Shown: positions 52,865 through 62,958 of the stretch, piece by piece | How positions within the stretch are numbered: the stretch's first letter is position 1 | Layout of the letters: the number at the start of each line of letters is the position of its first letter | Source: Halalkalibacter suaedae | GTDB taxonomy: Bacteria > Bacillota > Bacilli > Bacillales > Bacillaceae_D | Assembly (NCBI RefSeq): GCF_017939705.1 | Contig: NZ_JAGKSQ010000001.1 | Coordinates: 372,001-436,000, forward strand | DNA length: 64,000 nucleotides | Reading direction: 5' to 3' | The notes under the pieces: model-generated | Databases searched by the model: none | Seen by the model: only the letters and a program-made list of their open reading frames with translations | What the model was told of the DNA's origin: nothing | Program-made: the position numbers and the translations under genes

Positions 52865-53095
52865 TTACATCATAAATTCATCATACAGCGTCTCAGCAGA
52901 GGCTTGCGATGCGAAAATCGCATCATCTTCATCTATTGGATGATAGAAATCATATAACAATAATGAAAGCTGCTGCGGATTCATCGGATCTCTGGCAATC
53001 GTAGCTTCCTGAATTGTTGAAACAGTTGGTGTATGCGGATTTCTGTAAATCACATACACCTGTTGTCCCTCATACAACTCATTAATATTAAGCAT
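52865..53095 (-). CDS. SplA-like small regulatory protein
   Basis: A 76-residue protein, MLNINELYEGQQVYVIYRN continuing PHTPTVSTIQEATI, with YHPIDEDDAIFASQASAETLY near the end. From memory this resembles SplA, the TRAP-like regulator of the spore photoproduct lyase gene splB in Bacillus. The start follows GGAGG. No splB is next to it; thrB follows on the same strand. The family call is moderate. Confidence 0.55.
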   Translation of the reverse strand: MLNINELYEGQQVYVIYRNPHTPTVSTIQEATIARDPMNPQQLSLLLYDFYHPIDEDDAIFASQASAETLYDEFMM

Positions 53096-53153
53096 TATGC
53101 AGTTCCTCCTTAAGAAAAAGGTATTTCTTATGGTATCCCCGCTCCTTAAACAT

Positions 53154-54086
53154 TTATTCAGCTGAATGAGACGATGAATGAAGTTGCTTCTTTTTCACTT
53201 GAATTCCAGCACTAGCTGGCTTTAACACACTTACCTCTAAATTTGGAAAAGAACGCTGAAGCTGTTCCTTGATTTCTTCTCCTCGATTCATAGGGGCAAG
53301 GCACAGCATTGTCGGCCCCGCTCCGCTTAAGGCAGCTCCATAAGCAGCTGTCTCTTGCTGAACAACCTCAATGACTTTTTCCATCTGTGGAACAAGCTCT
53401 TTTCGGTATGGATGATGGAATAAGTCTTCATTCATCATTTTACCGGCCATCTTCCAATTGCCTTGCAAAATGGCAGCGACCAGGACATTCGCAACACTGC
53501 TTGCACGAACAGCATCTCGGAAAGGAAGCTCTTGAGGTAGAACTCCTCGAGCCTTCTTTGTTTTTAATTCCTCAGATGGTACTAGTAGCACTAGGTCAAC
53601 CTCTGGAATTCCTCCATAAAGAACATCAGTTGCATCTTCTGTATGTGTTCCGATTACAAGACCACCGTAAACCGAGGCTGCCACATTATCAGGATGACCC
53701 TCCCAGAGACTTGAGAATCGTACTTTATCGTCAACCGACATTTTATCACCAATTAGTTGGTTCGCGAGTTCTACACCAGCTACAATAGCCGCTGCACTGC
53801 TCCCAAGACCTCTTGCTAAAGGAATATCACTTGTCATGACGACGTTACACGGATTAAGTGTTTCGCCTAGTTCTTTCGCTACATGCAGTGCAACCTCACA
53901 AATTAGGTTATCTTCGCCTTCAGGAACTCCTTGAAGCTCTCTGGAGTCCGATGAAAATGACCACTCTGAAGCCGGTGTGACCTCTAGTGTTAAGTAACGA
54001 TCTACAGCTAAGCCAACTGAATCGAAACCAGGACCTAAATTTGCAGAACTACCAGGAACCGTTATGATGAACGGGTCTTGGCTCAT
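53154..54086 (-). CDS. thrB: Homoserine kinase
   Basis: A 310-residue GHMP kinase that makes O-phosphohomoserine. The ATP loop [17 protein letters not shown] and the N-terminal [18 protein letters not shown] are present. It is the last gene of hom-thrC-thrB; its ATG overlaps the thrC stop (ATGA). Length fits. Confidence 0.95.
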   Translation of the reverse strand: MSQDPFIITVPGSSANLGPGFDSVGLAVDRYLTLEVTPASEWSFSSDSRELQGVPEGEDNLICEVALHVAKELGETLNPCNVVMTSDIPLARGLGSSAAAIVAGVELANQLIGDKMSVDDKVRFSSLWEGHPDNVAASVYGGLVIGTHTEDATDVLYGGIPEVDLVLLVPSEELKTKKARGVLPQELPFRDAVRASSVANVLVAAILQGNWKMAGKMMNEDLFHHPYRKELVPQMEKVIEVVQQETAAYGAALSGAGPTMLCLAPMNRGEEIKEQLQRSFPNLEVSVLKPASAGIQVKKKQLHSSSHSAE

Positions 54087-55147
54087 GACATAACACCGCC
54101 TTTAAGGTGAGAAAGAAAGGCTGCTTGATCATTAGGTAATACAACCGGTTTAACAGAAACAGAATCAATCGCTGTATTAGGATCCTTCAACCCGTTTCCA
54201 GTCAGGACACAAACAACCGTTGAGCCTTTTTTAATTTCACCTGATTCAATTTGCTTCTTCAAGCCTGCAATTGAAGCACATGAAGCTGGTTCAGCAAATA
54301 CTCCCTCACGACTTGCTAAGAGCTGATAGGCTTCTAAGATTTCTTCATCAGTAACAAAGTCAATCGCTCCATTAGATTCTTCAGAAGCTGCAACAGCCTG
54401 CTTCCAGCTCGCTGGATTTCCGATGCGAATCGCTGTAGCTACTGTTTCTGGTTCTTGGATAATTTCATTTTTAACGATTGCTGCTGCACCTTCTGCTTCA
54501 AATCCACGCATTTGTGGCAGACCTGTTCCTTTTTTCTCGTTATATTCTTTAAATCCTTTCCAGTAAGCAGTAATATTTCCTGCATTCCCAACTGGGATGG
54601 CTAGAACATCAGGTGCCTTTCCTAATGCATCACATACTTCAAATGCAGCAGTCTTTTGCCCTTCAATTCGATATGGATTCACTGAATTTACAAGAGTGAT
54701 AGGTTCTGTTTTACTAATTTCACGGACAATATCTAATGCATTATCAAAATTGCCTTGAATTTCAAGAACTTCAGCACCGTACATCACAGCCTGAGCAAGC
54801 TTTCCAAGAGCAATCTTTCCTTCTGGGATAACAACGATACATCTAAGTCCAGCACGTGCCCCGTAAGCGGCGGCTGCTGCTGAAGTATTCCCCGTCGAGG
54901 CACAAATGATTGCCTTGCTGCCTTCTTCCTTTGCCTTCGCAACAGCCATAACCATCCCACGATCCTTAAACGATCCAGTAGGGTTTGCCCCTTCATACTT
55001 AACGTAAATTTCTACACCCCACTCTTTTGATAAGTGCTCAAGTGGGACTAGAGGTGTATTACCCTCCTGAAGTGATAACATCGGTGTTTTTTCATTTACA
55101 GGCAAAAACTCTTTATATTCGTGAAGCAATCCATTCCAACGACTCAT
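54083..55147 (-). CDS. thrC: Threonine synthase
   Basis: A 354-residue PLP enzyme converting O-phosphohomoserine to threonine. The PLP Lys is in [11 protein letters not shown] and the phosphate loop in [13 protein letters not shown]. It overlaps thrB by four bases and is separated from hom by one base, so the three are coupled. Confidence 0.95.
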   Translation of the reverse strand: MSRWNGLLHEYKEFLPVNEKTPMLSLQEGNTPLVPLEHLSKEWGVEIYVKYEGANPTGSFKDRGMVMAVAKAKEEGSKAIICASTGNTSAAAAAYGARAGLRCIVVIPEGKIALGKLAQAVMYGAEVLEIQGNFDNALDIVREISKTEPITLVNSVNPYRIEGQKTAAFEVCDALGKAPDVLAIPVGNAGNITAYWKGFKEYNEKKGTGLPQMRGFEAEGAAAIVKNEIIQEPETVATAIRIGNPASWKQAVAASEESNGAIDFVTDEEILEAYQLLASREGVFAEPASCASIAGLKKQIESGEIKKGSTVVCVLTGNGLKDPNTAIDSVSVKPVVLPNDQAAFLSHLKGGVMS

Positions 55148-55148
55148 A

Positions 55149-56444
55149 TTATTTTCCTCCCTCTACTCGGTAGCAGCTTTCAATCGATTCAATGACATCA
55201 AGCTCTGATAATTTATTGTATAAGTTAAGATAGTTTTCTTTATTAGTATGATGAGTAATGACAATAACCTCAGCAACCTCTTTGCCCTCTACTGGCATTT
55301 GTAAAAGCTTCTCAAAGCTTACCTCATGACTTGCAAACAGACTCGTTACCGCTTGGAATGTTCCAGCCTTATCAAGAACTCGAAGACGTAAGAAGTATTT
55401 TGAGTCGATTTCCTTGTCTTCTTTCAATGATCTTTGATGAAGAGGTGCTTGGATCGTTTGACCCGTCACACCAAGACGCATATTCTTCATTACAGTTACT
55501 AAATCTGAAACAACCGCTGTTGCAGTTGGTAAGGATCCAGCTCCTGGTCCGTAGAACATCGTTTCTCCAACTGCTTCCCCGTAAACGTAGACTGCATTAT
55601 ATTCATTGTGCACAGACGCTAATGGATGCTTATTAGGAAGTAATGTTGGTTCTACACTAATCTCCACTCGCCCATCATCACGCTGTGCTAAACCAATTAG
55701 TTTCATCGTATAGCCAAGTTGGTCGCAATAATCAAGATCTGCTTTTGTAACAGAAGACATCCCTTTAATACTAACATCATTTAAGCTAATATTCATTGAG
55801 AAACCAAGGTTAGCTAGAATCGCCATTTTTCTGGCCGCATCTAAGCCTTCAACATCCGCTGTTGGATCGCTTTCTGCAAAGCCAAGCTCCTGAGCTTGTT
55901 TTAAGACGTCCTCGTATGAGCTACCATCTTGTGTCATCTTTGTTAATATATAATTAGTTGTTCCGTTAACAATCCCCATCATTTTAGTGATTCGATCAGC
56001 AGATAACCCGTCAGTCAAACCACGTAAAATAGGAATTCCACCGGCAACACTTGCTTCATAAAAAAGGTCACAGCCATTTTCAGCTGCTACATTTAATAAC
56101 TCTGTACCATGAACGGCCATAAGATCTTTATTAGCAGTAACAACATGCTTACCACTCTTTAGTGCCTGAAGAAGATATTCCTTTGTTGAATCGACGCCAC
56201 CCATCACTTCAATAATAACATCAATTTCTTGATCGAACAGAACATCCTCAATTTGATCGGTTAAAAGGGAACGGTCTACTTCGGCTGGTCTTTGCTTCTC
56301 AATATTCCGAACAGCTACCTTCCGCACTGTTACAGGACAGCCGACTTGATGACGCAATTCTTCTTGGTGTCGTTCAATAATAGAAATGACTCCTGATCCT
56401 ACTGTTCCTAAGCCAAGTAATCCGACGCGAACCTCCACTGACAT
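55149..56444 (-). CDS. hom: Homoserine dehydrogenase
   Basis: A 431-residue enzyme reducing aspartate semialdehyde to homoserine. The NAD site [13 protein letters not shown], the catalytic region [10 protein letters not shown] and [23 protein letters not shown], and a C-terminal ACT domain (about 345-425, feedback by threonine is likely) are visible. The ATG at 56444 follows GGGAG by nine bases; the longer frame is unlikely. It opens the hom-thrC-thrB operon, and a promoter with a palindrome lies upstream. Confidence 0.95.
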   Translation of the reverse strand: MSVEVRVGLLGLGTVGSGVISIIERHQEELRHQVGCPVTVRKVAVRNIEKQRPAEVDRSLLTDQIEDVLFDQEIDVIIEVMGGVDSTKEYLLQALKSGKHVVTANKDLMAVHGTELLNVAAENGCDLFYEASVAGGIPILRGLTDGLSADRITKMMGIVNGTTNYILTKMTQDGSSYEDVLKQAQELGFAESDPTADVEGLDAARKMAILANLGFSMNISLNDVSIKGMSSVTKADLDYCDQLGYTMKLIGLAQRDDGRVEISVEPTLLPNKHPLASVHNEYNAVYVYGEAVGETMFYGPGAGSLPTATAVVSDLVTVMKNMRLGVTGQTIQAPLHQRSLKEDKEIDSKYFLRLRVLDKAGTFQAVTSLFASHEVSFEKLLQMPVEGKEVAEVIVITHHTNKENYLNLYNKLSELDVIESIESCYRVEGGK

Positions 56445-56506
56445 TGTTCTACACTCCCTTTTTCTCTCCACTCTCTTTTGTACTCCTTAAACGAACAATC
56501 GTTTAC

Positions 56507-56524
56507 CTATAATGGACATTATAG
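56507..56524 (-). promoter_or_regulatory. Palindrome over the hom promoter -10
   Basis: CTATAATG-TC-CATTATAG on the minus strand is an 18-bp palindrome holding the -10 TATAAT (56518-56523). The -35 is TTGTAG at 56541-56546, with 17 bases between. Its position suggests an operator, but the binding protein is unknown and a chance palindrome around TATAAT is possible. Confidence 0.45.
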
Positions 56525-56622
56525 ACCTCTTTCCGTTTAACTACAATAGACTTTCCGGAGTTTTTTTAATTTTTCTTATTTTTTCTTCTTTTCTAAAAAC
56601 AACTAATTTTAAACGTTAATAC

Positions 56623-56661
56623 AAAAAAGAACAGGTTCTATTTAAGAATCCTGTTCCTTTT
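56623..56661 (-). terminator. Terminator after yutH
   Basis: AAAAGGAACAGGATTC pairs with GAACCTGTTCTTTTTT (one mismatch) on the minus strand. Confidence 0.8.
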
Positions 56662-56663
56662 GA

Positions 56664-57695
56664 TTATAGCCAGCTAATTCGTGGAATTTGCTCGCCCTCG
56701 GTTTGCCTAGATACTAAATAGTTCGCTGCAAATTCTTTTAAGAATTGTTCATTTTTCTTCTCATCGTCTAGCAATTTCAGAAATTCAAAGCGACTCTCTG
56801 CTTTTTCCTCATGAATTTGACTCTTATAATAATTTTCAATCGTTTCAAAATAATGCAAAGGAAATAATAATCTTGCGTATAATAACCTCCATGAAAAACT
56901 TGTCAATGGTTCATATTGTTCATACCCTCTTAAAAATGAGTCGAGGTTCTGCCATGGAAAAACATCCTTCACTCTACGTTGGTCACGGATCCACTCCGCT
57001 ATATCTCGACAAGGATGATCATATAACCATTCCGTAGGTTTCTTCACGATCGAACCTTGCTCTGAAATTGGAATCCATGTTCTGTCAGTATAACGTCGAT
57101 GACATATCGTCGGAACTTCTTGATCACGAGTAGAGTCATCTAATGTAGCATCAACAGCATACTGGATCGCATTTTCAGTCAGTCCCATGAAGTATGGATA
57201 CGTAAATAGAAATGCTTGATCAACATCTGTTTGTGGACCTTGAAAAAGCACTTGTTGGTACCAGCCTTCTAACTGTTCAAGTCGAGCTTCCCATAAATGG
57301 GCCCATTGGCCGAAGTATTCGTATTCTTTTTCATATTTCATTTGTTTTCCATAGTAATGTACCGTAGCTAAATGTGCCCCTTTTTCCTCTAAGCTATTTA
57401 AGTAGAAGTGAGTTTCAGCTCTCTGTTCAGGTAATGCACAAACATACACTTCCTGTCCATCAATCAATGCAACTCGCTTATTAAATTTTGTGTTGATTGG
57501 CTCTAGAACTGACGTATCACCAACCGAACGTAAGTATTCTGTGAATGTAATCATATCCTGTTCATCAAGCATGCTTTCTTCCTTCGGTAACAATAGATAG
57601 GATTGATTCCCTGTTCGGAACCCTTCATATCCCCCTAAAGAGAAACGCTCTTCACAGTAAAGACCATAAACATCATAAAGATTCCGCTCAAACAT
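56664..57695 (-). CDS. yutH: YutH-like spore coat-associated protein
   Basis: A 343-residue soluble protein of the YutH group, related to CotS-type kinase-like proteins of the spore coat. It resembles B. subtilis YutH in length and place after the threonine operon; segments such as DPCRDIAEWI are not distinct to the eye, so the call rests largely on context. It is divergent from yutG. Confidence 0.75.
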   Translation of the reverse strand: MFERNLYDVYGLYCEERFSLGGYEGFRTGNQSYLLLPKEESMLDEQDMITFTEYLRSVGDTSVLEPINTKFNKRVALIDGQEVYVCALPEQRAETHFYLNSLEEKGAHLATVHYYGKQMKYEKEYEYFGQWAHLWEARLEQLEGWYQQVLFQGPQTDVDQAFLFTYPYFMGLTENAIQYAVDATLDDSTRDQEVPTICHRRYTDRTWIPISEQGSIVKKPTEWLYDHPCRDIAEWIRDQRRVKDVFPWQNLDSFLRGYEQYEPLTSFSWRLLYARLLFPLHYFETIENYYKSQIHEEKAESRFEFLKLLDDEKKNEQFLKEFAANYLVSRQTEGEQIPRISWL

Positions 57696-57834
57696 AATTT
57701 CCCCTCCAATTTATGCATTCCTTTTTCTAGTCTATGACCTAGGTGAATAAATTGTGTCTTCGGATAGTAGACTAGTATTATCCTTTCTGTCACAATAAAG
57801 CTGAAGATGATTTCAAGAAGGTAGAGGTGAGCGT

Positions 57835-58332
57835 ATGACACACAGAAAAATGGACGAAGTTGAGACAAAAGCTCGAAATTGGCTGGAAGAACGAGGCGTA
57901 ACATTAGAAGACATTGCAGAACTTGTTTATTTTCTTCAAGTCAAGTATCATCCGAATCTTCAATTATCGGATTGCCTAGAGAACGTTGACCGCGTTCTCC
58001 GCAAACGAGAAGTTCAAAACGCTATTATTACTGGTATTCAATTAGATGTTTTGGCAGAGAAAAAAGAGTTAGAAGAACCATTACAAGGCATTATCGACCG
58101 TGATGAAGGACTCTATGGAGTAGATGAAATCATAGCTTTATCGATTGTAAATGTATATGGTTCGATTGGTTTTACGAATTATGGTTATATCGATAAGCAA
58201 AAGCCAGGTATTCTAGAAAAGTTAAATGACAAATCTTCAGGAGAATGCCACACCTTTTTAGATGATATTGTCGGAGCCATCGCAGCAGCTGCCTCCAGTC
58301 GTCTAGCACATAGTGCAGCACATACTGAATAA
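57835..58332 (+). CDS. yutG: PgpA-family protein (YutG)
   Basis: A 165-residue soluble protein of the phosphatidylglycerophosphatase A family, with FLDDIVGAIAAAASSRL near the end, where Asp residues bind metal. Unlike E. coli PgpA it lacks clear membrane helices, as in the Bacillus YutG group. The start follows AGAGGTG. A type A repeat follows after about 14 bases. Confidence 0.85.
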   Translation: MTHRKMDEVETKARNWLEERGVTLEDIAELVYFLQVKYHPNLQLSDCLENVDRVLRKREVQNAIITGIQLDVLAEKKELEEPLQGIIDRDEGLYGVDEIIALSIVNVYGSIGFTNYGYIDKQKPGILEKLNDKSSGECHTFLDDIVGAIAAAASSRLAHSAAHTE

Positions 58333-58345
58333 CAAGATAGTTCTC

Positions 58346-58513
58346 TTTGGGACACCGCTCCTGGAATATACTTCGCTTTCCGCGGGAAGCCGGTGAGCCT
58401 CCTCGGCTACGCCTGTGGGGTCTCACCTTTGGCTTTTGTATATTCCATCCACTAAGTTATTGGATTAGTTGGAATTTCCGTTAAACACTTTACTTTAGTT
58501 ATGTCCTAAACTC
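58346..58513 (+). repeat. Type A structured repeat, deleted copy
   Basis: The core CCGCTCCTGGAATATACTTC and TTTCCGCGGGAAGCC is present, but the left arm is nearly absent and the CATCCCGCAGGAGTCTACG segment has been deleted between GGCTTTTG and TATATTCC. The right end is TGTCCTAAACTC. Confidence 0.75.
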
Positions 58514-58531
58514 TTTTAGTCCAGGACAAAT

Positions 58532-58569
58532 CAAAATGCCTATGAGAGATAACCCTCATAGGCATTTTG
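58532..58569. terminator. Terminator-like hairpin downstream of yutG and its repeat
   Basis: CAAAATGCCTATGAG pairs perfectly with CTCATAGGCATTTTG. Confidence 0.75.
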
Positions 58570-58667
58570 ACATTGAATTTCTCTAAAGTCCTCTTCGTTT
58601 GATTCAACGGCACTTATGGTTTGTATTTGTAAGGAAAAATTAAGCATATTCTCATTGCTCTCTAACT

Positions 58668-58796
58668 AAGCGGACGGGATGGGTGGGCCGACTCCTGCAG
58701 GAAACAAGGGCAAAATGGAAATCCACCGGCGAAGCCGGTTAGTTCCATGCCCTCCTGCGGAAAGCGTGCCCCCCATCCCGGTAGCGAAGTCGAAGC
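58668..58796 (+). repeat. Type B structured repeat, copy 3
   Basis: Begins AAGCGGACGGGATGGGTGGG. Stems are ATGGAA (58715-58720) with TTCCAT (58743-58748), and ACCGGC-GAA-GCCGGT. It ends in CCCATCCCGGTAGCGAAG. It lies 150 bases after a type A copy. Confidence 0.8.
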
Positions 58797-58846
58797 CTCT
58801 CATCATGACCATTGTCACTAATACAAATGTTCGTTATAGAAGTTTC

Positions 58847-59611
58847 TTAGAACTTCCATTCTGCTAACGAGTCAATGGCGTGTGTTGGTTGAATATCGTA
58901 GCTAGCAACTTCTTCTTTTGTAGACACACCAGTGTAAACCATTAAAGTATCCATATCTGCTTGAATCCCAGCTAATATGTCTGTGTGGTAATTATCACCG
59001 ACCATAATCGTTTCTTCCTTTGTTAAGCCCATTACCTCTAACGCTTGCTCTACAATAATGGATTCTGGTTTTCCAATAAAGGTTGGTATCACTCCTGTTG
59101 TGACAGACAAAACGGATATGAGCGATCCTGCACCAGGTAACAAGCCTCTTTCAGTAGGTAGTGCCACATCACCATTTGTTGCAATAAACGTAGCCCCTGC
59201 ACGGATATTTAGGGCCGCTTTAGCTAGCTTTTCATACGAGATAGCCCGATCAAGACCCATGACGACGAACTCAGCACCTTCCTCGACAATTGTATGACCT
59301 TCCTCTTTAATAGCAAGATGTAACCCTTCTTCCCCAATAACATACACTTTTGCATGCTTCTGTTGTTCTGAAAGGTAGGTCGCTGTTGCCATACTTGTCG
59401 TAAAAACATGTTCTGTATTAGCTGGTACATTCATTTCGCGGAGATGCTCAGCTACTTTTGATGGGTGTTTAGTTGAATTGTTTGTCACGAACAAATAAGG
59501 AATCTTTCTTTCCTCCAACTCCTTGACAAACGTGACAGCCTCTTCAATTTTTTCACTTCCTCGATACATCGTTCCGTCTAGATCAATTAAATAGCCACGA
59601 TAGCTCTTCAC
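58847..59611 (-). CDS. yutF: HAD-superfamily phosphatase (YutF, NagD type)
   Basis: A 254-residue HAD subfamily IIA enzyme. Motif I is LIDLDGTMYRG with the nucleophile Asp, motif II FVTNNSTKHP, motif III Lys in FIGKPESII and motif IV VGDNYHTDILAG. It probably acts on small sugar phosphates or nucleotides. The start is a GTG after GGAGCG. The neighbouring gene on the same strand is a SufR-like regulator 20 bases upstream. Confidence 0.92.
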   Translation of the reverse strand: MKSYRGYLIDLDGTMYRGSEKIEEAVTFVKELEERKIPYLFVTNNSTKHPSKVAEHLREMNVPANTEHVFTTSMATATYLSEQQKHAKVYVIGEEGLHLAIKEEGHTIVEEGAEFVVMGLDRAISYEKLAKAALNIRAGATFIATNGDVALPTERGLLPGAGSLISVLSVTTGVIPTFIGKPESIIVEQALEVMGLTKEETIMVGDNYHTDILAGIQADMDTLMVYTGVSTKEEVASYDIQPTHAIDSLAEWKF

Positions 59612-59631
59612 TTTGCTCGCTCCAATCGTTC

Positions 59632-60264
59632 CTATGTTATTTTTTTCTTTATTTTATATACACAAGCGTTAGAATCTTCCTTAGCCATACAGGATTGTCG
59701 TTCAATGTCCTCTGTCTTAAGTAAACGTTTAAACAACTCATGCTCACATTGACAAGCAATCGGGTATTCCTTAGCAACTTGGGCAATCGGACAATTGTAT
59801 TCAGTGAATTCAAACGAGCCATCTTCCTTTTGTTCGTATTCAACCATGTAGCCGTTCTCGCTTTGGATCTTTGCAAGTGCTTCTACTCGTTCTGCAAAAG
59901 TCCCTTGCATATCGTCATTATACTTTTCAAAAAGACGATCCTTTCGTTTCGAAAACACCTGACTGACTAATTCTTGTCCACTTATTTGCTCGATATCTTT
60001 TAGAATTGTGAGTGATAGGTCAACATAATTTCTTGGAAAAGATTCTTTCCCCTTTTCAGTTAAAGAGTATTTATACGTGGGACGCCCCATCGCTTGACGT
60101 ATTTGATTTGAGATAATAAGTTCTTCTTTTTCAAGTTCTTTAATATGACGGCGAACAGCCATCTCTGTGATTCCAAGATCAACAGCCAGATTAGCTACCG
60201 TCTGTGCTTCGGTTCGCTTTAGGATCGTTAAGATTAATTGGCGAGTCGACATTTCTTTCTTCAA
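59632..60264 (-). CDS. SufR-like Fe-S-binding transcription regulator
   Basis: A 210-residue regulator with an N-terminal winged helix (VANLAVDLGITEMAVRRHIKELE) and a C-terminal cysteine set: NCPIAQVAKEYPIACQC, then a Cys in ERQSCMAKEDSNACVY, five cysteines in all, as in SufR-type proteins that hold an Fe-S cluster. The TTG start at 60264 follows GGTG at good spacing. It is followed on the same strand by yutF. Control of Fe-S or related genes is inferred. Confidence 0.75.
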   Translation of the reverse strand: MKKEMSTRQLILTILKRTEAQTVANLAVDLGITEMAVRRHIKELEKEELIISNQIRQAMGRPTYKYSLTEKGKESFPRNYVDLSLTILKDIEQISGQELVSQVFSKRKDRLFEKYNDDMQGTFAERVEALAKIQSENGYMVEYEQKEDGSFEFTEYNCPIAQVAKEYPIACQCEHELFKRLLKTEDIERQSCMAKEDSNACVYKIKKKIT

Positions 60265-60383
60265 CAGTGTTCACCATCCTTTTCCCTTATTGTATGCGAT
60301 CAACAGGAAATTGCAAAGAAAAGGGCTTTTTAAGGGTTTGTCCAAAAGGTATGGTTTTAACCCTATTGACAACGCTACTCTTA

Positions 60384-60827
60384 TTAATCTTCTGGAAGAA
60401 ATGCAGATACTGGGCCAAGTTCGGTCTCAAGATACCGACGCACCTCGATTGGAAATTGTAGTAATGCCTCCTGGTTTGCCTTAAATACCTCTACAAGACG
60501 CTTATGATCAACTTCATAAAATTGTTGAACAAGCTGCTTTCTCTCCTGAATAACCCTTTTTAGTGCAAGTGCATGTCCATTATTTACAACCTTCTCATCC
60601 TCTAAAATATCAATAATGTCTTCATACCCTCCAGGATCTCTCATAATAAATCCATCTATCATGCTATTGCCAACATCAATAATTGATTCAATTGTTACCG
60701 AGGCAAGCCTTTCAATCGCTAATTGATTGGTTAATGTGTCAGCTTGTTCAATGTTTGGGAAATGACGAAGCGTTGTTTCCATATAAGATAAAGTCTTTTC
60801 TATTTTTTTCCGATCAACAAAGTACAT
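60384..60827 (-). CDS. yutE: DUF86 / HepT-like protein (YutE)
   Basis: A 147-residue helical protein of the DUF86 family. In HepT toxins the active site is RxxxxHxY; here the region reads ERKQLVQQFYEVD, so the catalytic His is not present and a toxin RNase role is doubtful. No MNT antitoxin gene is adjacent. The ATG at 60827 follows GAGGGGG. It lies alone between other small genes. Confidence 0.82.
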   Translation of the reverse strand: MYFVDRKKIEKTLSYMETTLRHFPNIEQADTLTNQLAIERLASVTIESIIDVGNSMIDGFIMRDPGGYEDIIDILEDEKVVNNGHALALKRVIQERKQLVQQFYEVDHKRLVEVFKANQEALLQFPIEVRRYLETELGPVSAFLPED

Positions 60828-60950
60828 TATGATCCCCCTCATCTTTCTATTCATGTAATTATAGTATACATGATCTGGACAGATTTCATTGATGTCATTA
60901 TACACAAACTTATTTCTATTCTATCTTTTACTATGGTCTTATTTTTCTAC

Positions 60951-60987
60951 AGAAAAACAGCCCCGTTAAGTACGAGGCTGTTTTTCT
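60951..60987 (-). terminator. Terminator overlapping the end of yutD
   Basis: AGAAAAACAGCC pairs with GGCTGTTTTTCT; the yutD stop codon lies in the loop. Confidence 0.85.
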
Positions 60988-61265
60988 GTTTTTTCCTTTA
61001 TTCTCTTAATTACGAAATAAGCACAACCAAAATTACAATATTCATACAAATAGTCGGGTAAGGTGCTGATTTTCGTATCAAAAGTCGATTTTTTATGACG
61101 ATCCTCAAAAAAGCCACGCAGCCGTAGCTGATTATAGCCCCAATCTCCGACAATGTAATCGTATTTGTTTAGTACATCGCTATAGCGTGCTTTAAATGCC
61201 TCTTCGTCCCAGCCATCCTTCACATCTTCGATAATTTCATACTGCAGCCCTTGAATCCGGACCAT
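60966..61265 (-). CDS. yutD: YutD-like protein (DUF1027)
   Basis: A 99-residue protein, MVRIQGLQYEIIEDVKDGWD, with DKYDYIVGDWGYNQLRLRGF and the basic ending RIKEKTEKQPRT. The family is found in Bacillus and has an unknown role, possibly nucleotide- or protein-binding. The ATG at 61265 follows AGAGGTGAG. Its end overlaps a terminator. Confidence 0.87.
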   Translation of the reverse strand: MVRIQGLQYEIIEDVKDGWDEEAFKARYSDVLNKYDYIVGDWGYNQLRLRGFFEDRHKKSTFDTKISTLPDYLYEYCNFGCAYFVIKRIKEKTEKQPRT

Positions 61266-61388
61266 TTGTCTCACCTCTATTATTTGCTTTTTTTATTATA
61301 TCATATGTCTGTTTTCACAACAGCCAGCATTTTCTAGCGTAAAATTACAGCGTTTAGGTCATTCTGAACATAAAGGGGTGAGATGATA

Positions 61389-62006
61389 ATGAAAAAGAAT
61401 TATTTATTAATGACTGGCCTAGCTACATTACTTATCACAGGATGTCAAACGGCTGGTGATGATCCAGAAATGTTACAGCGAGCAGCCAGTAATCGTGACA
61501 TGGCACAGCCATTTAACCAATTAGATGCTGCTGATAATGATTACAACTCATATGGTTATACCCGTTACCAAAGGACGCAAATTGAACCAAACAATCAACA
61601 GCAATACATTCCGATTGTCAACCGCGAAGAATTATCGGACGGGATTGCTCGTCTAGTCTTAACAAATGATGACGTTCATGAAGCTGGTGCTCTTGTCACA
61701 GATAAATATGCATTAGTTGCCTACACGACTGATTCAGAAGACCGGGACTTTGTTGCCGATCAAGTAAAACGAAGTGCACTATCAATCGTGCCCCGTTATT
61801 ATGATGTCTATATTACAGATAACCCAAATCACTTTGATGAAATTGAACGCTTCGAGCAACTCTCAACTGCAACACCTGAAGTGAACAATACGATTGAACA
61901 GACAATTGATGAGATGTTAACTTCACCACAAGGTCATTATGATGAAGAGCTTGATGCAAACCACAAAGTACTTGAGACGCATCGTGAAAACATGATTACA
62001 AACTAA
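61389..62006 (+). CDS. yutC: Sporulation lipoprotein YutC (YhcN/YlaJ family)
   Basis: A 205-residue lipoprotein, lipobox ITGC, with the YhcN/YlaJ-type core LVLTNDDVHEAGALVTDKYA and DRDFVADQVKRSALSIVPRY. Such proteins are associated with the spore. The ATG at 61389 and an ATG at 61383 are both possible; GGTGAG lies six bases before 61389. It is followed by a terminator. Confidence 0.85.
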   Translation: MKKNYLLMTGLATLLITGCQTAGDDPEMLQRAASNRDMAQPFNQLDAADNDYNSYGYTRYQRTQIEPNNQQQYIPIVNREELSDGIARLVLTNDDVHEAGALVTDKYALVAYTTDSEDRDFVADQVKRSALSIVPRYYDVYITDNPNHFDEIERFEQLSTATPEVNNTIEQTIDEMLTSPQGHYDEELDANHKVLETHRENMITN

Positions 62007-62017
62007 GACCATATTCA

Positions 62018-62051
62018 AAGCCCGCGATGAGTTACCTCATTGCGGGCTTTG
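62018..62051. terminator. Terminator between yutC and lipA
   Basis: AAAGCCCGCGATGAG pairs with CTCATTGCGGGCTTT (one mismatch) between convergent genes. Confidence 0.85.
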
Positions 62052-62055
62052 ATTG

Positions 62056-62958
62056 TTATTGAACTTTTGCTGCTTCGGCACGAACCTGTGCTTCATTAAC
62101 CTGCTCGTCAGCATGGTAGGATGAGCGAACCAAAGGACCTGCTTCACAATGGTTAAATCCTTTGCTCAGAGCGATTTCTTTAAATTCAGCAAATTCATCT
62201 GGATGATAGTATTTTTGAACCTTCAAATGTTTCTTCGATGGTTGCAAATACTGTCCGATCGTCATGATATCTACACCAACTGCACGAAGATCATCCATCG
62301 TTTCGATAATTTCTTCCTTTGTTTCTCCAAGTCCAATCATTAAGCTGGATTTGGTCGGAATATCTGGATGTAGCTCCTTTGCCCGCTTCAAAAACTCAAG
62401 AGTACGATCATATGTAGCACGAGCTCGAACTCTAGGAGTCAGACGGCGAACGGTCTCAATATTATGATTCATAATATTCGGTCTAGCTTCCATTAATGTT
62501 TTTAGGTTATCAAAGCTACCTAACATATCGGATGGCAAGACCTCAATTGTACAGAACGGATTACGTCTACGTACGGCACGAACCGTTTCAGCATAAACGG
62601 CAGATCCACCATCCTTCAGATCATCACGAGCCACTGCGGTAATAACAACATGCTTTAAGCCCATTTGCTCAACCGACTCTGCTACTCGTTCTGGCTCTTG
62701 AAGATCAAGCTCATTTGGTAAGCCTGTCTTAACTGCACAAAAACGACAAGCACGTGTACATATATCTCCTAAAATCATAAAGGTTGCCGTTTTTCTTACT
62801 GCCCAGCATTCGTGAATATTAGGACAACGTGCTTCTTCACATACAGTGTTAAGCTTTTGTTCACGCATCATTTTCTTTAAGCCTGTATATGATTCATTTG
62901 TATTTAATTTAATTTTAAGCCAGTCAGGCTTTCGAAGATGTTCTTCCTTCTTTGCCAT
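62056..62958 (-). CDS. lipA: Lipoyl synthase
   Basis: A 300-residue radical SAM enzyme that inserts two sulfurs into octanoyl groups. The two clusters' cysteines are in [15 protein letters not shown] and [18 protein letters not shown]; the C-terminal Ser of RSSYHADEQ is also conserved. The ATG at 62958 follows GGAGTG; the longer frame extends without a better site. The B. subtilis counterpart is yutB, next to lytH (yunA), with which it is divergent. Confidence 0.95.
   Translation of the reverse strand: MAKKEEHLRKPDWLKIKLNTNESYTGLKKMMREQKLNTVCEEARCPNIHECWAVRKTATFMILGDICTRACRFCAVKTGLPNELDLQEPERVAESVEQMGLKHVVITAVARDDLKDGGSAVYAETVRAVRRRNPFCTIEVLPSDMLGSFDNLKTLMEARPNIMNHNIETVRRLTPRVRARATYDRTLEFLKRAKELHPDIPTKSSLMIGLGETKEEIIETMDDLRAVGVDIMTIGQYLQPSKKHLKVQKYYHPDEFAEFKEIALSKGFNHCEAGPLVRSSYHADEQVNEAQVRAEAAKVQ

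Noticed and set aside
56445-56663. T-box leader before hom
   Set aside because: No T-box sequence (AGGGTGGNACCGCG-like) or antiterminator was found; the leader is too short.
58172-58426. Reading frames starting MRPHRRSRGGSPASRG, also seen at 46253 and 33192
   Set aside because: They are translations of type A repeat DNA, recur with the repeat, are cut off at its ends and lack ribosome sites.
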